A stretch of DNA of 45,876 bases from Promethearchaeia archaeon. Lineage in GTDB: Archaea; Asgardarchaeota; Lokiarchaeia; Sigyniarchaeales; SOKP01. The stretch is from assembly GCA_029856105.1 (NCBI GenBank), contig JAHQWH010000047.1:1-45876 (forward strand). Reading direction: 5' to 3'. A program made the translations under genes and the position numbers. Under the pieces are notes generated by a model. It searched no databases, was not told the DNA's origin, and was given only the letters and a program-made list of their open reading frames with translations. Of this stretch, positions 17,919 through 26,567 are shown piece by piece (position 1 is the first letter of the stretch; every line of letters starts with the position of its first letter).

Positions 17919-18473
17919 CTATTGTTCTCTGGCTGAAATTATTGCGATTATTTCCCACTCTCCATTATCAAATAGATTTGCGTCAATATTAGAAAACTGA
18001 AAAGCAAAAGGTCGTTTAAAAATTTGTTCTATCATAGGGCTAAATGAACTTACAGCAAAAATTAAGAGTCTTTTCAAAATACTTTCAGTTTTGGCTTCAA
18101 TGTTTAAATCCTTCATTACATTATTGATAGCTTCAATTTCGCCTAAGTTATAATGATATTGGTAAATAAGTTTGAAATCAACTGCAGTCGGAGCCTCTGC
18201 TCCAGAAAGCGTTAAACCTCTCTTTCTGAAAGGGAACATTGTAGTAAGGTAAAAATAGAAAATCTCCTCGTAATGGTCTTTTAGCAGATATGAGATTTTA
18301 GAACCCTCTTGATATTTTGGCCAATAGTTGAGCATTAACTCTAAAAGCCGCGGGTAATTTTTGTATTTATTTTCGCTTTCTTTTTGTAAATGGTTTAATA
18401 ACCTATTTTTAAGCGGCTTGAATTCGTTGTCTTTAGCTACTCTTTCAACAAATTTTGTAAATCTTTGACTCAT
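17919..18473 (-). CDS. Protein of unknown function, mostly helical
   Basis: 184 residues from an ATG, with no signal peptide or membrane helix. I do not recognise the family. It is a mixed helical protein with aromatic-rich stretches (IFYFYLTTMFPFRKRG, LIYQYHYNLGEIEAI) and a C-terminal segment that may be beta (GEWEIIAIISARE). Its 3' end faces the PDCD5-like gene, and its start is divergent from the HDAC gene with a 130-bp shared intergenic region. Confidence 0.7.
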   Translation of the reverse strand: MSQRFTKFVERVAKDNEFKPLKNRLLNHLQKESENKYKNYPRLLELMLNYWPKYQEGSKISYLLKDHYEEIFYFYLTTMFPFRKRGLTLSGAEAPTAVDFKLIYQYHYNLGEIEAINNVMKDLNIEAKTESILKRLLIFAVSSFSPMIEQIFKRPFAFQFSNIDANLFDNGEWEIIAIISAREQ

Positions 18474-18603
18474 TTTATAGCGGTGGACTAATTTAGTATG
18501 ATATATTCTTAAATACCTTTAATTTTTTATATGTGACTCCGATAATATAATTTTTTGTATTTTTTTTTAAAAACTTATAAAAAATGGATTGTAATTATTA
18601 TTT

Positions 18604-19800
18604 ATGGTTAATAAGACAGCGCTTATTTATACCAATAAATATCAAAGTTATAATTTTGGACCACAGCACCCTTTACGACCTTTAAGGATTAAACTTACAT
18701 ATAGCCTTATGGAGAAACTAAATCTTTTTAATAACAAAAGATTAGAGATCTTTGAACCAATTTCCGCCACACAAAAAGAAATAGAAAGAGCTCACGACCC
18801 AGAGTATGTGGAAATAGTTAAAAAATTAAGCGAGAATCCTACGGATAGAAGTGTTCAACCATATCTCTATGGGTTAGAGACTGGAGATACTCCTGTTTTT
18901 AAAGGCATGTACGAGGCATCAGCATTAGTATGTGGAGCAAGTTTGTTAGCTGCAGATCTAGTTTGGCAAGACAATGATATAACGATCGCTTTTAATCCAG
19001 CAGGAGGACTTCACCACGCACATAAAAAAAAAGCTTCGGGATTTTGTATTTTTAACGACATTGCCGTAGCTATTCATCATCTTAAAAATTTAAAAAAAGA
19101 TATTAGAATTGCGTATTTGGATATAGATTGTCACCATGGAGATGGTGTACAAGGGTTCTTTTACGACGATCCAAATGTCTTAACGATCTCTTTTCACGAA
19201 AGTGGAAAATTTTTATTTCCTGGTACTGGAAACACTAAGGAAGTCGGTGAAGGAGCAGGAAAGGGGTTTTCTATTAACTTACCTTTGTTGCCAGGTACTG
19301 ATAATAGAATGTTTCGAAAATTATTTCGTTATTGTGTGCCTAGGATTTTAGAAGCCTATGCCCCCGATGTCTTATTAACTCAGTTAGGGGCAGATATGTA
19401 CTTTAACGACCCTTTAACGCAAATGGGGCTTTCCCTTTCGATTTATCGGGACATTGCTCAAACACTTTACACATCTGCTCAGGATTACTGTCAAAACAAA
19501 TGGATTGCAGTAGGGGGAGGAGGCTATTTAATGACTGCCGTACCTAGAGCTTGGACGTTATTTTTAGCGCGAATGCTAGATGTTGAATTAAAAAACGAAT
19601 TACCCGAAGAGTGGCTAAATCAAGTTAAGGAAGAGGTTCCATACGAAACTACCCCTTACTTATTATGGGATCGCGACGATAAAGCGGAAGTACAACTGCT
19701 TTCTCATCCTGAAATTGCTAAAAAAATGATCGATTATAACAAGGAATTAAAAACTCTTTGCGATGAAGAATTTATTCCGAATCTTAAAAAAAAAAGTTAA
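18604..19800 (+). CDS. Histone-deacetylase / AcuC family zinc amidohydrolase
   Basis: 398 residues. The arginase-fold deacetylase motifs are all present: tandem His H137/H138 (NPAGGLHHAH), the zinc and charge-relay segment AYLDIDCHHGDG with D175 and H177, the zinc-site Asp in QLGADMYFNDPL, and the glycine-rich AVGGGGYL near the end. Length and motif order fit the class I-like/AcuC group. It should remove acetyl groups from lysines or small acetylated amines using Zn2+. A protein target in this archaeon is plausible but cannot be shown. The stop overlaps by 4 bp the stop of the convergent unknown gene. Confidence 0.94.
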   Translation: MVNKTALIYTNKYQSYNFGPQHPLRPLRIKLTYSLMEKLNLFNNKRLEIFEPISATQKEIERAHDPEYVEIVKKLSENPTDRSVQPYLYGLETGDTPVFKGMYEASALVCGASLLAADLVWQDNDITIAFNPAGGLHHAHKKKASGFCIFNDIAVAIHHLKNLKKDIRIAYLDIDCHHGDGVQGFFYDDPNVLTISFHESGKFLFPGTGNTKEVGEGAGKGFSINLPLLPGTDNRMFRKLFRYCVPRILEAYAPDVLLTQLGADMYFNDPLTQMGLSLSIYRDIAQTLYTSAQDYCQNKWIAVGGGGYLMTAVPRAWTLFLARMLDVELKNELPEEWLNQVKEEVPYETTPYLLWDRDDKAEVQLLSHPEIAKKMIDYNKELKTLCDEEFIPNLKKKS

Positions 19801-20513
19801 TTTGTGTTAATATTATTTCTTTTTAGTATCCAGTTATCAATTAAGAAGTTTTGGGTGCTATCTTTTGCTGAAGTGTCGTAATCAGATCGAATAATTGATT
19901 TAGGAATCCACACTTCTTTATCTTCGTTAAACTGGATAAGCAAAGCTTTTTCGGTTTCACCTTCAATAACGCCTTTTAATTGACTAACTTCACTTTCGTT
20001 ACGTTCTACTGTTTCTGTCACAATTGGTAACGTCTTTGAGGCATTTCCTTTATTTACTTGCTCACCTTCTTTAGGAAATATTCCCTCTTTATTAATCGCG
20101 CCAAAGTTCAAAACCGTAGCAAACTCGATTTTTTCGTTTAATATATGCTTTAATAATAACCTGAAAATTTCAATTTGGGCAAATTTTAACATCTTAGAAT
20201 ATTTACCGATATAAATTAATAATTTTTCCTTAGCATCATCTTCCCATTTAAAAGATATTTGAGTTTTTACATCGTTGAAATTATGAAAGCTCGTCCACGA
20301 GGGCCTATTTCGATTTAGTACGTCTAAAATCATTACGATTTCGTCTAAATTGCATTTTATTGTCTTTCCTTCTCCTAAAGAAGGTTTTTCCCACGAGCCA
20401 TCGGGTTTTTTCTTGATGCACTTCAAAAAGATATATGGTTCGGTTTTTGAAGAACTTCTAATCGTGAGCCCCGTTGATTGCCCAAAAAAACTTTGGCTAT
20501 GTTTATCAACCAT
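19797..20513 (-). CDS. Two-domain protein of unknown function
   Basis: 238 residues from the ATG at 20513; a GTG at 20522 would add three. The N-terminal ~115 residues look like a mixed beta/helix domain (GQSTGLTIRS, YIFLKCIKKKPDGSW, then a Trp-rich SWTSFHNF and helices). A Lys/Glu/Ser-rich linker (about 120-160) leads to a small C-terminal beta unit (LKGVIEGETEKALLIQF, EVWIPKSII). The C-terminal unit resembles short beta-barrel interaction modules. The whole could bind nucleic acid, but I see no diagnostic motif. It is convergent with HDAC and overlaps it by 4 bp. Confidence 0.7.
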   Translation of the reverse strand: MVDKHSQSFFGQSTGLTIRSSSKTEPYIFLKCIKKKPDGSWEKPSLGEGKTIKCNLDEIVMILDVLNRNRPSWTSFHNFNDVKTQISFKWEDDAKEKLLIYIGKYSKMLKFAQIEIFRLLLKHILNEKIEFATVLNFGAINKEGIFPKEGEQVNKGNASKTLPIVTETVERNESEVSQLKGVIEGETEKALLIQFNEDKEVWIPKSIIRSDYDTSAKDSTQNFLIDNWILKRNNINTN

Positions 20514-20699
20514 TTTTATCACATTTTTATAGTAAATACTGCTTTTTTATTGTATACAGTTTAATGAATTTTTAATATTCTAATTATATATAAAGGAAAA
20601 TGTGGTCCAAAAATTCAAAAATTCATAATACTGTTAAAATATATTAAGTATCGAGAATCTTTTTAAGAAAAGAAAGCGTTTTTTGCTATTTGGGGCAAA

Positions 20700-21524
20700 A
20701 TGAAGGAAATCTCACTTATTAGTACTCCAACAGAATCTCATTTCCATAAAGCGATCAAGTTTTTATTGTACAAGTATATTTATGAAAACGATAAGTCGGT
20801 AATAAAAAGATCCCTTGAAAAATATTTAGGGAATCGCTTTGCCGACGTGTATTTTAAACTCGATACAGGAAAAGAAGTAGTAGTAGAAGTTCAAAATTCT
20901 AAAATTTCTGTAAAAGAACTTATCAAAAGAACGAAGGATTATAATCAAAAAGGTATGTACATTTTGTGGGTGTTATACGGGGAGGGGAACTGCGTTGCAT
21001 CGCCAAAATACCCCGTTGATACTAAATGTATAAAAATTAGCTTAGCAGAAAATTTCTTGCATCGAATGTATGGGGGGCGTGTCTATTATGTTAATTTGAA
21101 CATTCGTAAAAATAAGGCATCTCTTAGAACGCCTTTCGCGCTTCATTTTTCTAAGCCATTAAATAAAAACAAACGTGGGTTTTTTAAAACTCGATACGAT
21201 AGCTATTATTTTAGGGATTCAAATTTTACAGAAATTCCTAGTTGGAACATACTGTGTACAGAATTTTCCGGGTACAAGATCGCTCGGTTCTACGATAAAA
21301 ATTTAAAAAATGTTTTGAAAAAGAGAATTGTAAATTTTTATCTTTTGAAGAAAAAGAAAGCACGGTATGACGAGAATAGATTGTTAAAGTTAATTTTAAA
21401 GTCTTTTAAAAAAAATTATGGAAAATACATGATTTATAACGCAATAATTGAATTGGTTAATGAGAAAAAGATAGATTTTCGTAGAAAATTTATTAAAAAA
21501 ATTCAAAAAAAAATTATTTCGTAG
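20700..21524 (+). CDS. CoiA-like nuclease-domain protein
   Basis: 274 residues, very basic (many Lys/Arg, C-terminus KKIQKKIIS). Residues 12-100 match the CoiA-type restriction-endonuclease fold: a leading helix with His, then D49 (NRFADVYF), E63-V-Q65 (VVVEVQNSKIS), and the signature of ISVKELIKRTKDYNQKG followed by ILWVL. D49 with E63/Q65 forms a D...ExQ metal site. In bacteria CoiA is a competence-linked protein; the nuclease family also appears in defence contexts. The rest of the protein is unrecognised. It is flanked by unknown genes and a 600-bp noncoding gap, so no pathway can be named. Confidence 0.75.
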   Translation: MKEISLISTPTESHFHKAIKFLLYKYIYENDKSVIKRSLEKYLGNRFADVYFKLDTGKEVVVEVQNSKISVKELIKRTKDYNQKGMYILWVLYGEGNCVASPKYPVDTKCIKISLAENFLHRMYGGRVYYVNLNIRKNKASLRTPFALHFSKPLNKNKRGFFKTRYDSYYFRDSNFTEIPSWNILCTEFSGYKIARFYDKNLKNVLKKRIVNFYLLKKKKARYDENRLLKLILKSFKKNYGKYMIYNAIIELVNEKKIDFRRKFIKKIQKKIIS

Positions 21525-21756
21525 TTACCTATTTATATTAACTACAACATGGAAATCCAACATGGGAATTATGCTGTTCTTAAAAGTTAGACAAAGAATA
21601 TAAATTTCCTTATAATAATTTCCTAAGATTCGTCTAAAATCACAAAAACGCTCATTTTTAGTAAAAGCATCACAGTATCTTTTTAAATTGACATTTAATA
21701 ATCTTATACTAGCCCATTTTCGATTTTCCCTTTTGTCATGTGAAAAGATAGATATC

Positions 21757-21764
21757 TTTATATA
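21757..21764 (+). promoter_or_regulatory. Archaeal TATA-box candidate for a noncoding transcript
   Basis: The sequence TTTATATA sits in a gap with no reading frame. An archaeal start site would fall about 22-27 bp downstream, near 21784-21790, immediately before the paired region at 21798-21925. The match is to the general archaeal TATA consensus and is weakened by the high A+T background. Confidence 0.4.
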
Positions 21765-21785
21765 GTTAAGTGATCAATATCTAAA

Positions 21786-21930
21786 TATAAAAAAAAATTG
21801 GAAACCATGATCAAAAAATATATTCTTATACCTAAGAGTCGAAAGACTCAATACCTCAACCCTTAACCCTGTTATTAGATAAATACATCTCCTCTTTTTA
21901 CAATTTTGAAAGTCTTGGTTTCCGATTTAC
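21786..21930 (+). ncRNA. Candidate structured noncoding RNA
   Basis: Within the gene-free stretch 21525-22132, TTGGAAACCATG (21798-21809) pairs with CTTGGTTTCCGA (21914-21925). This gives a core of 8 perfect pairs plus A-U, G-U and G-C extensions around one mismatch. Inside lies a 5-bp hairpin with a GNRA tetraloop, GAGTC-GAAA-GACTC (21836-21849). The enclosed strand (about 21850-21900) is notably C-rich for this genome. A TATA-like box stands upstream and long T runs occur at 21990-22015. It does not match tRNA, 5S, SRP or RNase P RNA motifs that I know. The remainder of the gap shows nothing further. Confidence 0.4.
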
Positions 21931-22132
21931 TCCTTTTTCCAAACTGAAAAGATTGGTTATACCCAATTGCAAAAAAGAGTTTGTTTTGTTTATATTTTTT
22001 TTATATTTATATTTTTGAATTGCTGATTTCTAAGTCAAGATTTATAAAGTCCCAAAAAGTATAAAAAAAAATAGTCTATTATTTAATAAGAAGCAAATTT
22101 TAAGCAAATTAATTATTGAGTTGAGGTTCGAA

Positions 22133-22579
22133 TTGGTTAAAAAAATTAAACTAAGGTCTGGTTTAGAGGTTGAATTCGACGAACAAGCGCCCAAAACTCT
22201 TTTTGAAATAATAATAAGCGAAATATTAATTCCAAAATATAAAGAGAATAAAGATTGGAACTTAACTTTAAATATTATTCTTGAGGAAATGAACGAAGTT
22301 ATCACTGAGTATCAATTGTCCCCTAAGTTAAAATTAGGGCTATTAAATCAAGTTGAAGAACATTTAGATAAAGATATCGAAGAATTAACCGGTTGTGATA
22401 AAATTGAAATACTTTTCTTAGACATGGATGACTACGTAGAGGATATAGAAAAATTAATTTGTGCCGGTAAAAACAAAATTCAGTTAAGAACTGACATGGC
22501 TAACTTAGTCTATCCGCTCACGATCTTTGAATTGGGCGAGCTTTTTATTTATTTAGGAAAAAGAGCGTTTCTAAAGTGA
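22133..22579 (+). CDS. Small acidic protein of unknown function
   Basis: 148 residues from a TTG at 22133, placed 5 nt after GAGGT (22123-22127); an in-frame TTG at 22121 would overlap that ribosome-binding site. The protein is acidic and helical, opening with a beta-type segment (KKIKLRSGLEVEFDEQ) and containing LDKDIEELTGCDKIEILFLDMDD in overlapping parts. I do not recognise it. No signal peptide or membrane helix is seen. Its convergent neighbour on the minus strand is the phosphohistidine-domain gene. Confidence 0.65.
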   Translation: MVKKIKLRSGLEVEFDEQAPKTLFEIIISEILIPKYKENKDWNLTLNIILEEMNEVITEYQLSPKLKLGLLNQVEEHLDKDIEELTGCDKIEILFLDMDDYVEDIEKLICAGKNKIQLRTDMANLVYPLTIFELGELFIYLGKRAFLK

Positions 22580-22652
22580 TTTATTTTTAATCATTTCTCT
22601 TTTTATTATTTGGGCAAAGTGAAAAAAAGTTCGAGTTGATTTAATTCTATTA

Positions 22653-23009
22653 TTAGTCGATTAAATAGAGATTACCCCTATCCTCTCCATCATGAATAAT
22701 TTTTACTTTTCTTCCGTTCAAAGTAGACAAATTTTTTACTGAGAGTTCTATTCCCATAATACACGGGAGCCCAAATTCTCTTGATATAATAGCTAGGTGT
22801 GAACCCGCGCTTCCAGTGGTACATATAGTTGCTACCAATTCATTTAAAAGAGGACCTAGTGTCGTTATTCCCGCATCATCAATTAAACATATTTTTCCAG
22901 CAGCTTTATCGAATAATTCGATTACATCTTCGAGAGTTGCAATATACGCTAATTCACCAGTAACATCGGATTTGGTAGAGCACGATAACCCCTCTCCAAT
23001 CTTTTTCAT
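22653..23009 (-). CDS. Standalone PEP-utilising-enzyme mobile (phosphohistidine swivel) domain
   Basis: 118 residues, the size of the swivel domain alone. The C-terminal half has TTGSAGSHLAIISREFGLP followed by CIMG, the classical motif around the phosphorylated His of PEP synthase, PPDK and EI; H71 is the phospho-acceptor. In those enzymes the domain carries phosphate between an ATP-grasp site and a PEP site. Here neither partner domain is encoded next to it. It may work in trans with an ATP-grasp protein elsewhere, or be a fragment kept for another role. No frameshifted remains of a larger gene were noticed on either side. Confidence 0.8.
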   Translation of the reverse strand: MKKIGEGLSCSTKSDVTGELAYIATLEDVIELFDKAAGKICLIDDAGITTLGPLLNELVATICTTGSAGSHLAIISREFGLPCIMGIELSVKNLSTLNGRKVKIIHDGEDRGNLYLID

Positions 23010-23173
23010 TAGCTATATCCCCATCTAATTCTTAATTTATTACCACTAATTAGATTTTAGTTTTTTGTATATTACTTAAATTTTTTTAAAAAAAAAATGA
23101 TAGTATTTCAAATATTTAAATAGAACTAAGTTTAAAGTTAATATTAAATGGAAAGGTTTAGGAGGAGATTTAG

Positions 23174-24331
23174 ATGGACATTAAAGCTGCGAATGAATTA
23201 ATAGCTCGTGCTTCCGAATTAGTAGATTACCAAGTATCACGAAGAGGACTTTTAGAATCAAAGTTATTTCCTGTAACTGCTTACATTTGCGTTTCTTTTT
23301 ATGAAGCTTACGACATCTTGTATGATATTTTGAAAAAAGTCTCAGAAAAAACTACTCCCGAAAAAATGGGCAAAGAGAGTAGAAAAATCCTATCAGAGAT
23401 TCATGCTTTAAGTATTTTTTATATTCCGCTGTATTATTTGGTAGGACGGATGGGTGAAATACAAAGGAATGGCGGAGATGCGAAAAGTGAAACCCAAGAA
23501 AAAAGAGAAGAGACTTTATTTGTCCTCGATTTCTGGAAACGATTAGCAACTTCATATTTTCCTGAAGGAAAATTATCAGTATACGATTCTAACAAACATA
23601 ATATTGCTATAAATCAATCTGATATTGATTGGGCTAAAAATCAAATTATAGATATATCAAAAGAAGAAGCTATAAATGTCAAAAGATCAATGGCGAATCT
23701 TGAAGTCGTGTCATTTCTTGACGAGTGCGAGGCTAGGGCTAAAATTTGCGACCATGGCCCATACCAAATTAATGAAAACGAAGTCTTGATATTTAGAGAA
23801 ATATCACATCTCTATGATGGTGGTAAACCTCATTTTCCTTGGTCTGAAACGGATGCTATATCTCCCTTTAATAACGTTGCTTTTGTTTTTCGATTAAAAG
23901 ATATAGAAGCTAAATTTGACGATTTTGCTACTTTAGAAACTGTTCCTGCAGATTTTATTGATAATATAACCGGAGTTGCACTGTTAAATAGAGAGGGGAA
24001 TAACGTTAAACCACTGGACTTAGACGTATTAGACTCCTTTAGCACTTATTCAGTAAATGCCAATAAAGAATTATTTTTAAAATTTGCTAAATGGGATAGA
24101 AAACAAAGATTAATTGCGGGGGCTTACGCATATTGTTACGGATACGCGAGGTATACTAATTTCGCTAGGGTTACTGAGGAGATTAATTGGGAACTTACTG
24201 AAAGAATAATGGATAAATACATACCAATCTTTATGGAAAGTGATTTCGATCCGGGAATTCCGAGATTATTAAGAAGTAGAGCAAAAAAAAAGAGAGAAGG
24301 TCCGTCCCTTTATTTACTACCACAAGATTGA
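23174..24331 (+). CDS. Protein of unknown function, first gene of the 23-28.6 kb operon
   Basis: 385 residues; the start ATG at 23174 has a strong GGAGGAG ribosome-binding site about 7-13 nt upstream. The protein is largely helical, with no signal peptide, membrane segment or metal motif that I can identify. The second half contains a SHLYDGGKPHFPWSETDAI stretch and repeated Asp/Glu-rich loops. Its stop overlaps the beginning of the next reading frame, indicating translational coupling with the CrtC/AttH-like gene. I do not recognise the family. Confidence 0.8.
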   Translation: MDIKAANELIARASELVDYQVSRRGLLESKLFPVTAYICVSFYEAYDILYDILKKVSEKTTPEKMGKESRKILSEIHALSIFYIPLYYLVGRMGEIQRNGGDAKSETQEKREETLFVLDFWKRLATSYFPEGKLSVYDSNKHNIAINQSDIDWAKNQIIDISKEEAINVKRSMANLEVVSFLDECEARAKICDHGPYQINENEVLIFREISHLYDGGKPHFPWSETDAISPFNNVAFVFRLKDIEAKFDDFATLETVPADFIDNITGVALLNREGNNVKPLDLDVLDSFSTYSVNANKELFLKFAKWDRKQRLIAGAYAYCYGYARYTNFARVTEEINWELTERIMDKYIPIFMESDFDPGIPRLLRSRAKKKREGPSLYLLPQD

Positions 24332-24336
24332 TTTAC

Positions 24337-25257
24337 ATGGATATTAACGAGAAAGGTTCTACTTTGGTTGAAGTTGACGAATTACTTCATCAACCTTCGA
24401 GTGAACTAAAATGGAGGGAATCTTATTATTTTAATTGGGCAGATCTGAAAAATAAAATTTCGGGATTCTCAACAATAGGGATAGTTCCTCATGAAAATAG
24501 GAGAGAGTTTGTATTCTTATTATTCTTAGAAGATCGAAATGAAGTATATTATAAAGAGCCACCATTACAGGAATACGATAACGATATAAATTCTATGTTA
24601 CGAGATAAGAAACTCTCTTACACGCTTGTTAAACCCTTTAAAAAATGGAAAATAATTTATAAATCGCGAAAATTAAAGTTTGATATAACCTTTGAAACCA
24701 GATTTCCAACTTTTAATTTCGGTAAAGATTCTTCTAAATCTTGGCACCAGCATTTTGAATCGTCAGGAGTAATCACCGGTAAATTAATTAGAAAAGACGG
24801 AGAAATTATTAATATCACAGGATATGGTCAACGTGATAAGAGTTGGGGCTTTCGGGACTGGCATCAGTTTGATAAATGGTACGCAGGTCATTTCCAATTC
24901 AAAAATTGGTCATGTGCATTTCGAAAAGATTATACTGAAAATCGAATAGATTTATCAGGTCATACTTCGAATAAAAAAGGAAATATTTCAATATCCAATT
25001 TAGAAATCCAAACTTTAAACGACTCTGATCAGTTTAAAAGTCCATTTACAACAACTTATAAATTTACGGATGCAACTGATATAGAATATAAAATCAAAGC
25101 AGAGCGATTCGGAAAGAATTCGTTAATTCGCTTTGTTAGAAGTTTCCCCGGGGGATATACAGAATTATTTGAACAAATGGCCAAGATAAAGGATTTAAAA
25201 ACTGGAGAGATTGGTGTTGGTATGATGGAACACTTAAGAACTTTTAAGACAGAATAA
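24337..25257 (+). CDS. CrtC/AttH-like (lipocalin-fold, DUF7064-type) protein
   Basis: 306 residues from the ATG at 24337; an earlier TTG (24328) overlaps the preceding gene. The protein is rich in beta strands. Its best landmark is GYGQRDKSWGFRDW near residues 165-180, the pattern (R-x-x-SWGxRDW) found in hydroxyneurosporene-synthase/AttH-like and DUF7064 proteins that bind or modify hydrophobic substrates. The upstream half has the WRESYYFNW and HENRREFVFLLF strands typical of that fold. The substrate is unknown. Tight spacing with the previous gene and the downstream Fe-S genes suggests one pathway, possibly acting on a lipid or isoprenoid; that last step is inference. Confidence 0.6.
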   Translation: MDINEKGSTLVEVDELLHQPSSELKWRESYYFNWADLKNKISGFSTIGIVPHENRREFVFLLFLEDRNEVYYKEPPLQEYDNDINSMLRDKKLSYTLVKPFKKWKIIYKSRKLKFDITFETRFPTFNFGKDSSKSWHQHFESSGVITGKLIRKDGEIINITGYGQRDKSWGFRDWHQFDKWYAGHFQFKNWSCAFRKDYTENRIDLSGHTSNKKGNISISNLEIQTLNDSDQFKSPFTTTYKFTDATDIEYKIKAERFGKNSLIRFVRSFPGGYTELFEQMAKIKDLKTGEIGVGMMEHLRTFKTE

Positions 25258-25355
25258 AGGAATAGATTTATATAGTAAAAAGTCGAATTTCTATTAATTA
25301 AGAAATTAATGAAATAATAATAAAACATTATTTAATCAAAGGGATGTGATTAACG

Positions 25356-26225
25356 ATTTGTGATTGGTGTTTGGCCCATGGAGCAGGTAAAAAATGGTAC
25401 ATGAATGCCCGAAATTACTCCAATGAGCTTGCCGAAGAACATAATATGAAAGAATATTTAACCGAGCAATGGATGAATTTTGAACAAGTTTTTATAAGAA
25501 AAATAATGGGTTTTTCGTCTAAAGACTTGGGATACAAGTTGAAAATGCCAATAATTGGTAAAATTCTTCGTTGGAAAGCTGAGAAGATGATCCATAGCGA
25601 AAAGAAAAATCGAAACCCTGTAAGGGCTGATGGTCATTTTGGACAAGCTATTCCTTTAGAAGACGCTCAGATCATTATGTCAGAGCTAGCTGCTGAACCA
25701 ATAATCCTTAATTATTGTATGTGTCGCTGGATGCAAAGAAAAAAAAAAGAAGCAGTGTGTATAAATTTCGGTGTGCTTTCGGAAGTTTTAGAGAAACTAC
25801 CGCGCTTTATTCCAAAAGATCGCGTTGTAAGGATAGATCGCGAGACCGCGATGGAAAAATTAGAAGAGTTTAATAAAAAAGGATACATTTCTAGTGTCTG
25901 GTTTCAGCCAGTACCATACATTAACGCCATTTGTTCTTGCGAAAGTCCAGAATGTGGTGGACTTACTCTAAGAAACAATTTTAATTTAAACGCTATGTAT
26001 AAAGCAGAATATATCATCCAATTAGATCAAGATAAGTGTGAAGGTTGTAAGTCGTGCGTTGCTATGTGTCAATTTAGTGCTATTCGCTTTATCCCTTCGA
26101 TGAACAGAGTTATCATAGACTACGATAAATGTTTTGGTTGTGGTGTATGTAGACATGCTTGTAAAAATGATGCTTTAAAATTAATACCCAGAGAGGAATA
26201 TCCAGGATTTGATGGATCTTATTAG
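25356..26225 (+). CDS. 4Fe-4S ferredoxin-like protein with extra N-terminal Cys pair
   Basis: The C-terminal part carries two 4Fe-4S sets: CEGCKSCVAMCQFSAI and CFGCGVCRHACKNDA. More Cys occur in YCMCRWM, AVCINFG and CSCESPECGG. The first ATG/GTG/TTG in frame is the TTG at 25371, but the codons just upstream read ICDWC, a CxxC before LAHGAGKKWY. Nothing stops the frame back to a TGA at 25347. An ATT at 25356, 5 nt after a GTGAT sequence, would include the Cys pair, so I set the start there provisionally (289 residues). It is likely a cytoplasmic electron carrier or small oxidoreductase subunit working with the next gene, whose GGTGAT site begins on the last base of this gene's stop codon. Confidence 0.8.
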   Translation: MCDWCLAHGAGKKWYMNARNYSNELAEEHNMKEYLTEQWMNFEQVFIRKIMGFSSKDLGYKLKMPIIGKILRWKAEKMIHSEKKNRNPVRADGHFGQAIPLEDAQIIMSELAAEPIILNYCMCRWMQRKKKEAVCINFGVLSEVLEKLPRFIPKDRVVRIDRETAMEKLEEFNKKGYISSVWFQPVPYINAICSCESPECGGLTLRNNFNLNAMYKAEYIIQLDQDKCEGCKSCVAMCQFSAIRFIPSMNRVIIDYDKCFGCGVCRHACKNDALKLIPREEYPGFDGSY

Positions 26226-26233
26226 GTGATATT

Positions 26234-26518
26234 ATGAGCAAAGCAAAGAAAAAGAAAAAGAAAAGAACTAAGATAAATATTGATTATTCTATATGTGGAG
26301 AAAAGGGTAAAATAGACCCAAGAGATTGTGGACTATGTTTGAAAGCATGTGATCCTGCTGTTTTTGTAATGCATCCGACAATCGGAACGGAAGACAAACA
26401 AGAAGATCCATACGATCCACAAGACTGGCGAATTACTCCTATTTGGGGTTCTTTATGTAGTCGTTGTTTCAAATGTGTTGAGGTTTGTCCTGAAAATGCT
26501 ATAACAATATCATGGTAA
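26234..26518 (+). CDS. Small dicluster ferredoxin-like protein
   Basis: 94 residues, preceded by a clear GGTGAT site at 26225-26230. The N-terminus is very basic (AKKKKKKRTK). Cysteines lie in ICGEKG, DCGLCLKACDP and LCSRCFKCVEVCPENAI, enough for two 4Fe-4S clusters with unusual spacing in the first. It resembles the small Fe-S subunit of multi-subunit oxidoreductases. Only 8 bp separate it from the Fe-S gene upstream, so the two probably form a complex or an electron relay. Confidence 0.85.
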   Translation: MSKAKKKKKKRTKINIDYSICGEKGKIDPRDCGLCLKACDPAVFVMHPTIGTEDKQEDPYDPQDWRITPIWGSLCSRCFKCVEVCPENAITISW

Positions 26519-26567
26519 AGGAAACAATTAAGTTCAAAAATCTTTAACTTTTTATTAATTTTAAAGC

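Noticed and set aside
19797..20513. Single-stranded DNA-binding protein
   Set aside because: The N-terminal domain loosely recalls such folds, but no OB-fold or known motif could be confirmed, so it is left as unknown.
21525..22132. Coding gene, CRISPR array or 5S/SRP/RNase P RNA in the gap
   Set aside because: No long frame, no spaced repeats, and none of the conserved sequence blocks of those RNAs that I can recognise.
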